A stretch of DNA of 64,000 nt, from the NCBI GenBank assembly GCA_046347625.1, contig JAXMFU010000004.1, positions 62,001-126,000 on the forward strand. The letters are read 5' to 3'. The notes beneath the pieces were generated by a model. The model ran no database searches. It worked only from the letters and a program-made list of their open reading frames with translations, and was not told the DNA's origin. This document shows positions 35,649 to 43,877 of the stretch, one piece after another. Positions within the stretch are counted from its first letter, which is position 1. Every line of letters begins with the position of its first letter. This stretch comes from CAIMUS01 sp046347625. GTDB lineage: Bacteria; Pseudomonadota; Gammaproteobacteria; Competibacterales; Competibacteraceae. Made by a program: the position numbers and the translations under genes.

Positions 35649-37103
35649 ATGCACAGCGCAATCCAGTCCTTTTCTACGACCTTGCCGCTCACGGCGGAGC
35701 AGCACGCGGTGGCCGTGACCGAGACGGCCACCCTACAGGTCAATGCCTTCGCCGGCACCGGTAAAACAGCCACCCTGGAAGCCTTCGCCCGCGCCCGGCC
35801 CCAGCGACGATTGCTGTATATCGCCTTCAACAAAGCCCTGCAACAAGAAGCGGCGCAGCGCTTCCCGCCGAACGTGGTTGCGAAAACCTGTCATGCCCTG
35901 GCGTTTGCCGTGACCGGCCGGCGCTATCAGCGCAAGCTGGTCGGCAAACTGCGCCCGCTGGACCTGTTTGCTCCCCTGAAGCTGGAAAACCTCCCTTTCG
36001 CCGACGCCTACACCGTCGCCGCGGCCGTACTGGAGACGCTGAACCGGTTTCTGGCTTCCGCTGCCGGGTCACTCACGCTGGAACAGGTATCCCCCCACTG
36101 GCGTGAGGCCGGTGAAACCCTGGTCGCGTCTGCCCGCCGGCTGTGGTCGCTGATGTGCGATCCCGACAGTCCGATAGGCATGGTGCATGACGGCTATCTC
36201 AAGTTGTTCCAACTGTCTCAACCCGAGCTGTCCGGCTTCGACGCGATCCTGTTCGACGAAGCGCAGGACGCCAATCCGGCCATGCTGGACATCGTGCGAC
36301 GGCAAGCCCTGCCCCAGGTGATCGTCGGGGACCGGCATCAGCAGATCTACGGCTGGCGCGGTGCCGAGAATGCCCTGGACGCCCTTCAGCCCACAGTGAC
36401 CCGCTACCTGACTCGCAGCTTCCGCTTTGGACCGCCCATCGCCGCGCTGGCCAATCGGCTGCTGGCGACCTACAAGGGCGAGACCGTGGCCGTGATCGGC
36501 CAGCGTCAGAGTGGGCGACTGGGTGAGGTCGACCGTCGTCAGCGCTATACCGTGATCGCCCGCACCAATGCCGGCGTCTTCGATGCTGCTACCCAACGCC
36601 TTCAGAACCCGTGTTGTCGGCTGCATTTCATCGGCGGCCTCCACGGCTATCCCTTTCAGCGGATTCTGGATGCCTGGCGACTCTACGCTGGCTGCAAAGA
36701 CGATATCCGCGATCCCTGGCTGCGCACTTTCGAGACCTTCGAGGTGATGGAGCAACTGGCCTACGACCTGGACGATGCCGAACTGAAACAACTCTGCCGG
36801 GTGGTGCGCCACTACGGCCCCCGTATTCCGACCCTGGTCAGCCAGATCGAAGGCGCTGCGGTCGCCACGCCGGCCGCGGCCCAGGTTTGCCTGAGCACTG
36901 CCCATAAAACCAAGGGCCTGGAATTCGACCAGGTGGTGCTGGCGGACGATTTCCCTAACCTGGTGCATATTCCGGTTGCCGAACTCGATCCCGAGGAAGT
37001 GAATCTGCTCTATGTCGCGGTGACCCGGGCGGTCGAGGTGTTGGAGATCAATACGGCCTTGCGGGACGTGCTGGAGCGGACGGAGGTCAGGGAGAGGGCT
37101 TGA
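35649..37103 (+). CDS. UvrD/Rep-family (SF1A) DNA helicase
   Basis: A 484-residue protein with all main SF1A motifs: Q-motif LPLTAEQHAVAV, Walker A NAFAGTGKTATLE, motif Ia LLYIAFNKALQQEAAQRFP, Walker B DAILFDEAQDANP, motif III VGDRHQQIYGWRGAENA, motif V LSTAHKTKGLEFDQVVL and motif VI LLYVAVTRAVEVLEI. The compact size and the FNK and CHALAF features resemble the Fbh1-like branch. It would be a cytoplasmic 3'-5' helicase, possibly for plasmid recombination or repair. The next gene is 84 bases downstream. Confidence 0.9.
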   Translation: MHSAIQSFSTTLPLTAEQHAVAVTETATLQVNAFAGTGKTATLEAFARARPQRRLLYIAFNKALQQEAAQRFPPNVVAKTCHALAFAVTGRRYQRKLVGKLRPLDLFAPLKLENLPFADAYTVAAAVLETLNRFLASAAGSLTLEQVSPHWREAGETLVASARRLWSLMCDPDSPIGMVHDGYLKLFQLSQPELSGFDAILFDEAQDANPAMLDIVRRQALPQVIVGDRHQQIYGWRGAENALDALQPTVTRYLTRSFRFGPPIAALANRLLATYKGETVAVIGQRQSGRLGEVDRRQRYTVIARTNAGVFDAATQRLQNPCCRLHFIGGLHGYPFQRILDAWRLYAGCKDDIRDPWLRTFETFEVMEQLAYDLDDAELKQLCRVVRHYGPRIPTLVSQIEGAAVATPAAAQVCLSTAHKTKGLEFDQVVLADDFPNLVHIPVAELDPEEVNLLYVAVTRAVEVLEINTALRDVLERTEVRERA

Positions 37104-37187
37104 TTCAGTTATTTTTTTATCAACCCTTGGAATCTCACCGGTAAACTTGCTTTTATGGGTCAAAGATGATGTGTCAGGAGGTTCTCG

Positions 37188-38558
37188 ATGACAGCAACAG
37201 ACTTTACCGATCCCTTCAACACTCTGCCGGAAGCGAAACTGGAATTGATCGACGGCCGCCTGATCGTCGGCAACGGCCTGGCCGGCACCCGCTTGCTGCT
37301 TGCTGAAATTCTGACTGGCTGGGGTGCGGCAGCGGCTATCGCTCTGGCGGACAGAATACTCTGCTGGGAGGCGCTGCGAAGGGTCTATCCAGAAGCGCCG
37401 CGTACTGATGACCACGGGCAGCCCTCTGAACCCCTACAAGCCTGGGTCTCTCAGTTCGCCTACCAGCCTCCTGTAGACCTACTCACCGGCCGTAGAGGCG
37501 AAGACGTCGGTCACCAGCGAATACGGCAGACAGTGCGCTATCAACTCTGGGCCGTCACCCAGCACAGCCGCTGTGAGCGCAGCCTGGGTCCGGATTTCGT
37601 CATGCGCCTGGGCGATAACGGCTTTACCCCCGATGCTCTGCTATGCCGGGGCGAGTCGCTGCACCGGCTGCACGATTACTATCTGGAGGGACCGGCGGAC
37701 CTGGTGATTGAAATCCTGTTGCCCGACCATACCGACCAGGATCGGGAGGTTAAACGCCGCTACTACGAACAGAGTGGGGTGCCGGAATACTGGCTGATCG
37801 ATCCGGACTCGCAACAAGTGACCTATCTCCGTCGGCTGAACGGAGCCTATCGACCCTGTTATCCCGCCGCTGACGGCAGCTATCGACCTGCGCCCATACC
37901 TGGACTGGCGTTTTATCCTGAACGGCTCTGGACCTTCGACCCTTACCAAGGCCCGTTCGAGCCAGTCGTTTTCACCCGCGAAAGCCAGCCAGAAGAAAGC
38001 GTTGCCGCTAACGGCAAAGGTGGACTGGGTTACGGCAGCCTGCCGTTTGCGCCGCGCCTCGGTCTGGAACCGACGGCAATCCACTTTGATGAGTACATTT
38101 CCTGGTGTCCGGAAGCCAAATTCGAATATGCCGATAACCGGATCGACATCGCCGGCATGCGTGAATTCCTGGGGTTGCTGTTGATGACTGTCGGCCTGAT
38201 GGAGACAATCACTCTACTGCCGCCGTGCCAGTGGATCGAAGCGTTGCTCAAGGCTGAGGAAGAAGAGCATCACGATGCCGCCCGTAAAGAAGACTGGTGG
38301 CGCATCGCGCGCGAAGCGGCGGTGTTGCTGCGCGAACGGTTCGGCGCCCACCAAGTGGCGGTAGCGGGTGACCTGGTTCGGAGCAGACCACTGAATTACT
38401 GGTCCGAGATCGAATTGATTGCCCAGGATCTACCCGCATCGGCGGTGTCCGAAGCGAATTGGGCGCTCTATCAGGCGTATAAAGCCCCCCAGGTTCATCT
38501 CCTCGAAGACTGGAGGGTCGAACACCGCTTACAGGAAGGGGCGTTCGTGACGCTCTGA
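37188..38558 (+). CDS. Uma2-type PD-(D/E)XK nuclease fused to a nucleotidyltransferase-like domain
   Basis: 456 aa. The first ~85 residues (LPEAKLELIDGRLIVGNGL) recur in part at residues ~310-360 (ECPEAKFEYADNRIDIAGM-type), so the Uma2 N-terminal element is duplicated. A complete Uma2 core lies between: FTPDALLC, LVIEILLPDHTDQDREVKRR, GVPEYWLIDPDSQQVTYLR. The C-terminal ~80 residues (WRIAREAAVLLRERFGAHQV AVAGDLVRS and YWSEIELI) look like a degenerate nucleotidyltransferase (GS and DxD replaced by GD and ExE). Uma2 proteins are predicted nucleases abundant in mobile contexts. Function unknown. Confidence 0.7.
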   Translation: MTATDFTDPFNTLPEAKLELIDGRLIVGNGLAGTRLLLAEILTGWGAAAAIALADRILCWEALRRVYPEAPRTDDHGQPSEPLQAWVSQFAYQPPVDLLTGRRGEDVGHQRIRQTVRYQLWAVTQHSRCERSLGPDFVMRLGDNGFTPDALLCRGESLHRLHDYYLEGPADLVIEILLPDHTDQDREVKRRYYEQSGVPEYWLIDPDSQQVTYLRRLNGAYRPCYPAADGSYRPAPIPGLAFYPERLWTFDPYQGPFEPVVFTRESQPEESVAANGKGGLGYGSLPFAPRLGLEPTAIHFDEYISWCPEAKFEYADNRIDIAGMREFLGLLLMTVGLMETITLLPPCQWIEALLKAEEEEHHDAARKEDWWRIAREAAVLLRERFGAHQVAVAGDLVRSRPLNYWSEIELIAQDLPASAVSEANWALYQAYKAPQVHLLEDWRVEHRLQEGAFVTL

Positions 38559-38709
38559 GGTAACCGGTCGAATCGACAACGCCACGGGCCATGCTCGGCG
38601 GTCAACAAACCGAACTGCTTGCGTTATCCACCCCGGCGTAGAGGCTGCCACGCCACTGGCGGCCATATCATCGGCTTTCTTTCCAACCGGCACTCACGCC
38701 GTATCCCCC

Positions 38710-39747
38710 TCACGCGACCTTATCCCGTAGCAAAGTTACCTCGCCTGCTGCCTGATCCGAGGCTGGCATCACCAGTCCACTGAAGCTCTTTGGTTCAACC
38801 AGCTCGGTCAGTAATGATTTGTGCTCACTCGCCAGTCGCAGCCGTTGCCGGCGACCGATGCCCGCCGTAAACAGAAAATGGCCGCTGACCGTACTGTTCA
38901 GGATCACGACGCGCACGCCCGGCGCCAGTTCGGCGATCCGGTTGTAGCGCTCACCCGTGCCGGCTTCGAGCCAGCCGTTGCCGGCGAACGCCCTGACCAG
39001 ACTGTCGGGATCGCTATCGATAGCCGCCAGCGCCTCGGGAAACTGTAAAGCTACCAGCCGCCGATAAAGATAGCCGTCTGTGCCCCACTGCAACTGCTCA
39101 TCGCGGAACTGATCCGCCAGCCGCTTCAGCAAGAGCGCCTCGTCACCCTGCCGATAGAACCAGGCCAGCGCCTGGGATTGCGCGCCGACATAGGTGATTT
39201 CAGCCGCCACTCGCAGCACCTGACGTTGCCATTGCGTCATTTCGTTGGCGTGTTCCTTGTCGTGCTGCAGACCGTACAGCCACAGGGAGTCGGCTGCCTG
39301 CAGCAGCTGATCCAGCAGGATGATCAATCCCAGAAACTGCCCCAGTCGTGGTGAGGTCACGTTGATGTCGTACTGAAGGGGATGGTCATACGCCGGGTAG
39401 CCCTGGATCTCGTGGGCCTCCCGCAAGGCTTCCAGTTCCGTTTTCCTGGCCAGCAACGCCTCACGGGTCTCCTGCAACAACTGGTCGATAGGGGTGGTGT
39501 ACCGATCCGCCAGGGTGGTCCGTTGACGTGGCGCCGCGGGCACCGTTGCCTCCCCCGCATCAGAAGCGTCGGTGTTTACGAATTGCAGGCTGACGCTGAG
39601 GGAGTACAGATCCCGGCTGACCCGCTCCAGATAACGATCGTAGACCTTCTGTGCGGCTGCCGAATTCAGTTGGCCACGCCTTAGAAAACCAGGGCGGCTG
39701 AGCGCGGCGCTTCGGGGAGCGGGGGATGGAGTGGTGGCTGTGGACAT
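38710..39747 (-). CDS. AcaB-like / DUF1845 (PFL_4669-type) conjugative-element protein
   Basis: 345 aa from the ATG at 39747 (TGGAGAA upstream); an in-frame extension to 39825 lacks support. The core reads VYDRYLERVSRDLYSLSVSL, YTTPIDQLLQETREALLARK, INVTSPRLGQFLGLIILLDQ, AADSLWLYGLQHDKEHANEM. The helical pattern with SP-x-x-x-x-L-x-x-L-I-x-x-D-x-L and the W-L-x-G-L motif is what I associate with DUF1845/AcaB. AcaB of IncC plasmids raises expression of the FlhDC-like AcaCD activator. A FlhDC homologue in this window makes that role attractive, but the family call is tentative. It is divergent from the ssb block. Confidence 0.5.
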   Translation of the reverse strand: MSTATTPSPAPRSAALSRPGFLRRGQLNSAAAQKVYDRYLERVSRDLYSLSVSLQFVNTDASDAGEATVPAAPRQRTTLADRYTTPIDQLLQETREALLARKTELEALREAHEIQGYPAYDHPLQYDINVTSPRLGQFLGLIILLDQLLQAADSLWLYGLQHDKEHANEMTQWQRQVLRVAAEITYVGAQSQALAWFYRQGDEALLLKRLADQFRDEQLQWGTDGYLYRRLVALQFPEALAAIDSDPDSLVRAFAGNGWLEAGTGERYNRIAELAPGVRVVILNSTVSGHFLFTAGIGRRQRLRLASEHKSLLTELVEPKSFSGLVMPASDQAAGEVTLLRDKVA

Positions 39748-39912
39748 CGATTTCTCCAGGTAACGAGGGTGGCGACGAAAGGTCGACGACTGACGGCAAG
39801 TCAGTGCCCGGGGCGAGACAGTCACTTGCCACCTTAGCGGGGCTTGTTGCTCCCTGGAGTCGGGAAAAACGCCGTTTCGCGGGCGCTTTGGATTAAATCA
39901 TCGCGTTTTTCC

Positions 39913-39945
39913 TTGACACTGCCTACGCTGCGTAGTAGAAAATAA
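39913..39945 (+). promoter_or_regulatory. Promoter of the ssb block with CTAC-N5-GTAG operator in the spacer
   Basis: TTGACA (39913-39918) is followed at 17 bp by TAGAAA (39936-39941; AAAATAAT just after). The spacer holds the palindrome CTACGCTGCGTAG (39923-39935), the same CTAC-N5-GTAG form as at 17739-17751 beside the XRE repressor. Repressor binding here would block RNA polymerase. The transcript would have a ~460-nt leader before ssb. The gap 39748-40411 contains no convincing gene. Confidence 0.55.
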
Positions 39946-40319
39946 TGCAGCGAGGGGGGCCGCCCTCCATAAACAAGTGGCCTTGATTCACCCAGCAGTT
40001 CTGCTTCTCCCATCCCGGCGACGGACGTTGTCCGTTATTGCCCGCGGCGTCGCTGCGGATGCTTCTGCTGTTCCCCTGATACGACCTCACCCGCTTGCCG
40101 GCGGTGTGACGTTTTTCCCTGCCTGATCCTCTGGTACCGTCGCTGACGGTGAGCTTGCTCCAGCACCTGGTCGAGCCGGGTGCTGCGGCAAGGCTTTGCT
40201 GATCGCCATCCGTCTGGATGGGATCGACAACCGGGGGGCCGCCCGCGAAACGGCCAGTTCACAACACCAGTCCATCCTTACCGGGTATTCTGCCCGGTCT
40301 TTACCACATTGTTTTCATC

Positions 40320-40387
40320 CACCCCGGCGGGGACCGTGTGCCCCACGGGGGTGCTGTGTTTCCAGCCGGTTTTCAAACCCTATGCCG
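40320..40387 (+). promoter_or_regulatory. Leader hairpins upstream of ssb
   Basis: CCGGCGGGG-type repeat units are followed by CCGTG-TGCCC-CACGG (40331-40345) and then AGCCGG...CCGGCT (arms near 40365 and 40386). It resembles the two-hairpin leaders of the genes downstream, although here the ribosome site itself (GGTGGAG) is not clearly paired. Confidence 0.4.
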
Positions 40388-40411
40388 GCTGAGCCGGTGG
40401 AGTCATCCTCT

Positions 40412-40909
40412 ATGAGCAGCGTCAACAAAGTCATCCTGATCGGCCATGCCGGTAAGGACCCTGAAGTCCGGTATACCGCCAGCGGAAGCGCGGTGGTCAA
40501 CATCGCTATCGCCACCAATGAGGTCTGGAAGGACAAGCAGACGGGCGAGTCACAGGAACACACTGAGTGGCACACTGTTGCGTTCTTCGGCCGGCTGGCG
40601 GAGATCGCCGGCGAATATCTGCGCAAAGGCCGACAGGTCTATCTGGAAGGCCGCTTGCAGACTCGCAAGTGGCAGGACAAGAACGGCCAGGACCGTTACA
40701 CCACCGAAATCGTCGCCACCGAGATGAAACTGCTCGGCAGTCGCGAAGGTTCCAGCAACAGGATCGGTACAGCCCCAGCAACACCGGCCCGATCACCCGC
40801 TGTCGCGGCCATACCAAAACAACCCGCGCCGGCCTTGGCCGGTGGCGACGATCTCGAGGATGACATCCCCTTCGCACCGCTGCTGAAGGGTGCCGAATAC
40901 CTGGGTTGA
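40412..40909 (+). CDS. ssb: Single-stranded DNA-binding protein
   Basis: 165 aa. The start at MSSVNKVILIGHAGKDPEVR is the universal SSB N-terminus; upstream in-frame codons are non-homologous. The OB fold is complete (IAIATNEVWKDKQTGESQEH, WHTVAFFGRLAEIAGEYLRK, VYLEGRLQTRKWQDKNG, TTEIVATEMKLLGS). A short Pro/Ala linker follows. The usual C-terminal tip DDIPF is present but internal: 12 more residues (APLLKGAEYLG-type) follow it, which would be expected to alter partner binding. Plasmid SSBs protect transferred single strands. First gene of the 40-50 kb block. Confidence 0.95.
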   Translation: MSSVNKVILIGHAGKDPEVRYTASGSAVVNIAIATNEVWKDKQTGESQEHTEWHTVAFFGRLAEIAGEYLRKGRQVYLEGRLQTRKWQDKNGQDRYTTEIVATEMKLLGSREGSSNRIGTAPATPARSPAVAAIPKQPAPALAGGDDLEDDIPFAPLLKGAEYLG

Positions 40910-40928
40910 CCTGACCCTGACCCCTGTT

Positions 40929-40995
40929 GCGGGGAGAGACCTCTCCCTGCCGGGGACGAGCGTCTTCTCCCCCGATTCATCTGTGAGGCGACGCT
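40929..40995 (+). promoter_or_regulatory. Two-hairpin leader 1
   Basis: Hairpin 1: GGGAGA (40932-40937) with TCTCCC (40942-40947), extended by flanking GC. Hairpin 2: AGCGTC (40959-40964) with GACGCT (40990-40995), which encloses the GAGGCG ribosome site and ends directly at the ATG (40996). Confidence 0.55.
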
Positions 40996-41862
40996 ATGAA
41001 AGTGATCGATATTTTCAACAGCGACGGCACGGTATCGCCCTACCGGCTGTTATCTGACCGACTGCCGGATTTTCTCAACCGGTATGGTCCCGACCAGGGG
41101 TATGCCATCGTGATCGAGGCGCAGGACCCGCTGTCGTTGCGGCCCGGTCTGCTGCGGCTGTATGAAGCCGCCATTGCTGCCGGCCATGCTCCGGAAGCGG
41201 TCGGCTTGCCACCACCCAGGGACATCTCGATGGTGTTCCAGGCCAAACTACTGGATAGAGAGTGCCGGCTGGTGTGCAACGCCTCGGCGCTGAAACCGAT
41301 CCGCGAGTACAAGGAGTGGGAATGCGCGGAAACCGCGGCGCGGCAACGGCTGCTGGCGGCCCTGGGCTTCGGTGGTGATGTGCTGGATGCCGATGAATCC
41401 AGGGATATGAGTGACCAGGGTTTGAAGACTGGCACGACGGCGACGGCGCCACCGGCGCCAGCCGTAACGAAACCATCGAAACCAGCGGCGCCGACCGTAG
41501 CGACTCCGTCGACACCACCGGCACCGACCGTAGCGACCCCATCGAAATCACCGGCGCCAGCCGTAACGACCCCGCCGAAACCACCGGCACCGGCTGCAGC
41601 GGTCACGACACCACCGGCCTCACCACCGGCGCCACCCGTGGCCAGTCCTGCAGCGGCAACCGTCGCCGCTGTACCGACCAGTACCGAAACCGCGCCAGCG
41701 ACTGGCAAGACCATTCCCGCCTCGGTACTGCGGCAACTGGAGCATCAGGCCCGACTGAAAGGCGTACCGACACCGGTCGTCACTTCGCTGGAAGAAGCCA
41801 AAGCCGAACTCCAGCGACTGTTCAAGCTGCAACCCGTCGCGGCCACCCCCTCGGCGGCGTAA
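40996..41862 (+). CDS. Unknown protein with proline-rich repeat linker
   Basis: 288 aa. The N-terminal ~140 residues (VIDIFNSDGTVSPYRLLSDR, LSLRPGLLRLYEAAIAAGH, MVFQAKLLDRECRLVCNASA, EWECAETAARQRLLAALGF) form a compact domain I do not recognise. Residues ~154-197 are four near-perfect 11-residue repeats of the form APTVATPSTPP, then more Pro/Ala. A C-terminal helical piece (KTIPASVLRQLEHQARLKGV, SLEEAKAELQRLF) follows. The layout suggests a DNA-metabolism adaptor with a flexible linker. Its neighbours (ssb before, RecB-like nuclease after) occupy the place of a recombination gene cluster. Confidence 0.75.
   Translation: MKVIDIFNSDGTVSPYRLLSDRLPDFLNRYGPDQGYAIVIEAQDPLSLRPGLLRLYEAAIAAGHAPEAVGLPPPRDISMVFQAKLLDRECRLVCNASALKPIREYKEWECAETAARQRLLAALGFGGDVLDADESRDMSDQGLKTGTTATAPPAPAVTKPSKPAAPTVATPSTPPAPTVATPSKSPAPAVTTPPKPPAPAAAVTTPPASPPAPPVASPAAATVAAVPTSTETAPATGKTIPASVLRQLEHQARLKGVPTPVVTSLEEAKAELQRLFKLQPVAATPSAA
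41455..41586 (+). repeat. Four 33-bp in-gene tandem repeats
   Basis: Units start at 41455, 41488, 41521 and 41554 and encode APAVTKPSKPA, APTVATPSTPP, APTVATPSKSP and APAVTTPPKPP. The DNA differs at a few third positions, so they are not a very recent expansion. Confidence 0.8.
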
Positions 41863-41878
41863 TTCATCTACCCCATCC

Positions 41879-41931
41879 GGGGAGGTTCGCCTCCCCGCCG
41901 GGGTCGTGGGCCTCCCCGTCTCTCTGGGGGC
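41879..41931 (+). promoter_or_regulatory. Two-hairpin leader 2
   Basis: Hairpin 1: GGGGAGG-TTCG-CCTCCCC (41879-41896), a perfect 7-bp stem with a TTCG loop. Hairpin 2: CCTCCCC (41911-41917) against TGGGGGC (41925-41931), the latter being the ribosome-site region for the ATG at 41938. Confidence 0.6.
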
Positions 41932-41937
41932 ATCACG

Positions 41938-42798
41938 ATGAACCTGAAACTACGCGCAACTGCCGTGTTGCGCTATGACGACTGTCCCCGCTCGTACTGG
42001 TACCAGTATGTTCAGGGGATCCAACCCGCCGCCGCCAGCGCCAACCTGGTGTTCGGCACGGCGGTGCACGACGCCTGCACCGGCTGGCTGAAAGCCCACG
42101 CCGAAGGTCGGGCGTTCGATCCAGTGGCCGCATTCCTTACGACCTGGGAGCAGGCCACGACGACCCGAACCATCGCCTACACCAGCAAGCTGGGACCGGA
42201 CGATCTCCAGGCCATGGGCGAAGCACTGGTTCGACAATTTCCCGCCGCCTGGAAGGCCACTGGCCTGGTGCCGCTGATCGGCGCAGACGGTCAACCGCTG
42301 ATCGAAACCCGGTTCGAGACGGCGATCGCCCCCGGCCTGATGCTGTCCGGCAGCCCCGATGTGGTGGCGATGGATGCGGAGGGGAACATCGTGATCCCCG
42401 ACCTGAAAACTGCCAGTCAGGTGGCGACGGACGGCTTTATCAGCGTCGCCGATCAGTTGACCAGCTATCAGGTGCTGATCGAGGCCCATGCCGAGATGCT
42501 CGGCATCGAGCGGGTGCACACCTTGGGGTTCCTCGAATTCCTCAAGCGCAAACCCAATGGCCGGACCGGGCCGACGATTCAGCCGCTGGCGCTGGCGCCA
42601 GCACGGCCAGCCTTGGCGCTGGCGGAATTCCGGCAAAAGCTCGTCTGGATCGCCGACGATCTGGCCCGAAATCGTTTCCCCAAGCACCCACGAATGGCGT
42701 GGAACTCGCCGTGCGGCTTCTGCGACTACGCCGGCCTGTGCCAACGGGGTGACTGGGAAGGACTAATCCAGCCGTCCGTGGCGGACGGCGTTCTGTAA
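41938..42798 (+). CDS. RecB/Cas4-like PD-(D/E)XK exonuclease with likely Fe-S cluster
   Basis: 286 aa. LRATAVLRYDDCPRSYWYQY gives the first Cys in the AddB/Cas4-like position, and ASANLVFGTAVHDACTGWL the conserved GxxxH helix. LSGSPDVVAMDAEGNIVIPD then LKTASQ gives the D...(D)xK nuclease core, and TSYQVLIEAHAEMLGIERV the Q-x-x-x-Y-type helix. CGFCDYAGLC near the C-terminus supplies three further Cys for a 4Fe-4S cluster. In IncC/SXT elements an exonuclease works with a Bet recombinase near ssb; this may be the local counterpart. Confidence 0.88.
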   Translation: MNLKLRATAVLRYDDCPRSYWYQYVQGIQPAAASANLVFGTAVHDACTGWLKAHAEGRAFDPVAAFLTTWEQATTTRTIAYTSKLGPDDLQAMGEALVRQFPAAWKATGLVPLIGADGQPLIETRFETAIAPGLMLSGSPDVVAMDAEGNIVIPDLKTASQVATDGFISVADQLTSYQVLIEAHAEMLGIERVHTLGFLEFLKRKPNGRTGPTIQPLALAPARPALALAEFRQKLVWIADDLARNRFPKHPRMAWNSPCGFCDYAGLCQRGDWEGLIQPSVADGVL

Positions 42799-42840
42799 AT
42801 CATACTCACCGGCCTGCGGGTCGGTTTTCCTCAACCCCGG

Positions 42841-42903
42841 CGGGGATACTGTGCCCCGACCGGGTGGCGGTATGCCCTGCCGTGCTCTCTCTCTGGAGGC
42901 ACG
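42841..42903 (+). promoter_or_regulatory. Two-hairpin leader 3
   Basis: Hairpin 1: CGGGG (42841-42845) with CCCCG (42854-42858). Hairpin 2: GTGC (42882-42885) with GCAC (42899-42902), extendable through wobble pairs between CTCT and GGAG, so the GGAGG ribosome site is inside the stem. The ATG is at 42904. Confidence 0.5.
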
Positions 42904-43221
42904 ATGAACACGCTGTTACTGATCCTACTGGGCATAGCCGGCTTCATTATCCTGGTAAAGGGAGTGACCTATGTCCTCCGCCGAACTGTCGCCGCTTACC
43001 GCTGGATCGCCACGCACTACCGGGCCTTCTGCGCCCGCTGGCGGCAACGCCGACCACCACCGCCACCCGCGCTCACGATGCCACTGACCCGGTGGGAGGA
43101 ACATGACATCCCTACCTGGCGCCGTCGGGGTCAACCCTCACCGGCGCTCGACCTATCGGCGCCTGGTACGTCACCACCACCAGCAGCGGAAACCAAGCTA
43201 CCCGGTCGGGTGGTGTTCTGA
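42904..43221 (+). CDS. Small single-pass membrane protein
   Basis: A 105-residue protein: an N-terminal hydrophobic helix (LLLILLGIAGFIILVKGVTY), an Arg/Trp-rich juxtamembrane part (RWIATHYRAFCARWRQRR) and a Pro-rich cytoplasmic tail. No family recognised. GGAGGCAC precedes the ATG. Only 13 bases separate it from the next gene, so both are surely co-transcribed. Confidence 0.65.
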   Translation: MNTLLLILLGIAGFIILVKGVTYVLRRTVAAYRWIATHYRAFCARWRQRRPPPPPALTMPLTRWEEHDIPTWRRRGQPSPALDLSAPGTSPPPAAETKLPGRVVF

Positions 43222-43234
43222 GGAGGCGTCGTCG

Positions 43235-43768
43235 ATGACGGCTCAGCTTCTCCTACTGGCTCCATCCGACCCACCGCGTCGACCTGCCCGGCAGGTGACG
43301 CCCGTACAGGCGACCCAACTCGCCGGGCACGCCCTGCGGGTATTGCGGCGGCTGGAACCGTCGCCCCGGACGCGGGACACCGTCCTGTCCTGGGCCAACG
43401 CGCTGATGGCCGAGGGCCGGCTGCGACCCTGCCCCCATCCCCTGCAGCGGTTTTCCCGTGATGGCGCGGAAGACCGGCAGCTTGAACTGGATTTGTGGAG
43501 TGATGATGCCCTCCTCACGCTGCATGAGGTCCTGCTCGATCACAGCCTGCATACCCTGGGTGATGGCCGTGCCAGCCCGTCCAGCGTTGCCGATGTCTGG
43601 GCCTGGCTCGAGGCGGTGCCGACGGTGCCACCTCGACTGTTTTCCTTTCACCTGTGCTGCCGGCTGGCCGGGTTGGACCCGGACACGCTGCATGAGCACC
43701 TGACCGATCTGGCCCGGCGGGGCCGAATCCGCTCCGCCGCGGCGGCCATTTCCGGTACGTGCTGCTGA
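43235..43768 (+). CDS. Unknown protein of the cobS block
   Basis: A 177-residue protein; the start ATG is chosen by the AGGAGG site 11 bases upstream. Segments VTPVQATQLAGHALRVLRRL, LLTLHEVLLDHSLHTLGDGR, VADVWAWLEAVPTVPPRLFS and FHLCCRLAGLDPDTLHEHLT suggest an all-helical protein with a C-terminal helix-turn-helix-like end (LTDLARRGRIRSAAAAI). No known family identified. The position before CobS is conserved only by inference from operon structure. Confidence 0.65.
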   Translation: MTAQLLLLAPSDPPRRPARQVTPVQATQLAGHALRVLRRLEPSPRTRDTVLSWANALMAEGRLRPCPHPLQRFSRDGAEDRQLELDLWSDDALLTLHEVLLDHSLHTLGDGRASPSSVADVWAWLEAVPTVPPRLFSFHLCCRLAGLDPDTLHEHLTDLARRGRIRSAAAAISGTCC

Positions 43769-43807
43769 ACCGGTGCGTTTAACGCGCCTAACCTGATCCA
43801 TTAATTC

Positions 43808-43875
43808 CCTGCCGGGGAGGTACACCGCCTCCCACCAGGGGTTCGTGTGCCTCCCTGGTTTTATTCTGGAGGCAC
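43808..43875 (+). promoter_or_regulatory. Two-hairpin leader 4 (cobS), ribosome site sequestered
   Basis: Hairpin 1: GGGAGG (43815-43820) with CCTCCC (43828-43833), extended by CCCTG (43808-43812) with CAGGG (43836-43840). Hairpin 2: GTGCCTCC (43847-43854) with GGAGGCAC (43868-43875), a perfect 8-bp stem whose right arm is the ribosome site of the ATG at 43878. Confidence 0.65.
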
Positions 43876-43877
43876 TG

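Noticed and set aside
36069..37415. 448-codon open frame on the minus strand
   Set aside because: Antisense to the helicase whose motifs are complete; no protein-like pattern.
40035..40262. 75-codon basic frame on the minus strand upstream of ssb
   Set aside because: Arg/Gln-rich with no start signal, in the transcribed leader of ssb on the opposite strand; it could be a small basic protein but support is too weak.
41040..41714. Gly/Ala-rich 224-codon frame on the minus strand
   Set aside because: It is the mirror of the proline-rich repeats of the plus-strand gene.
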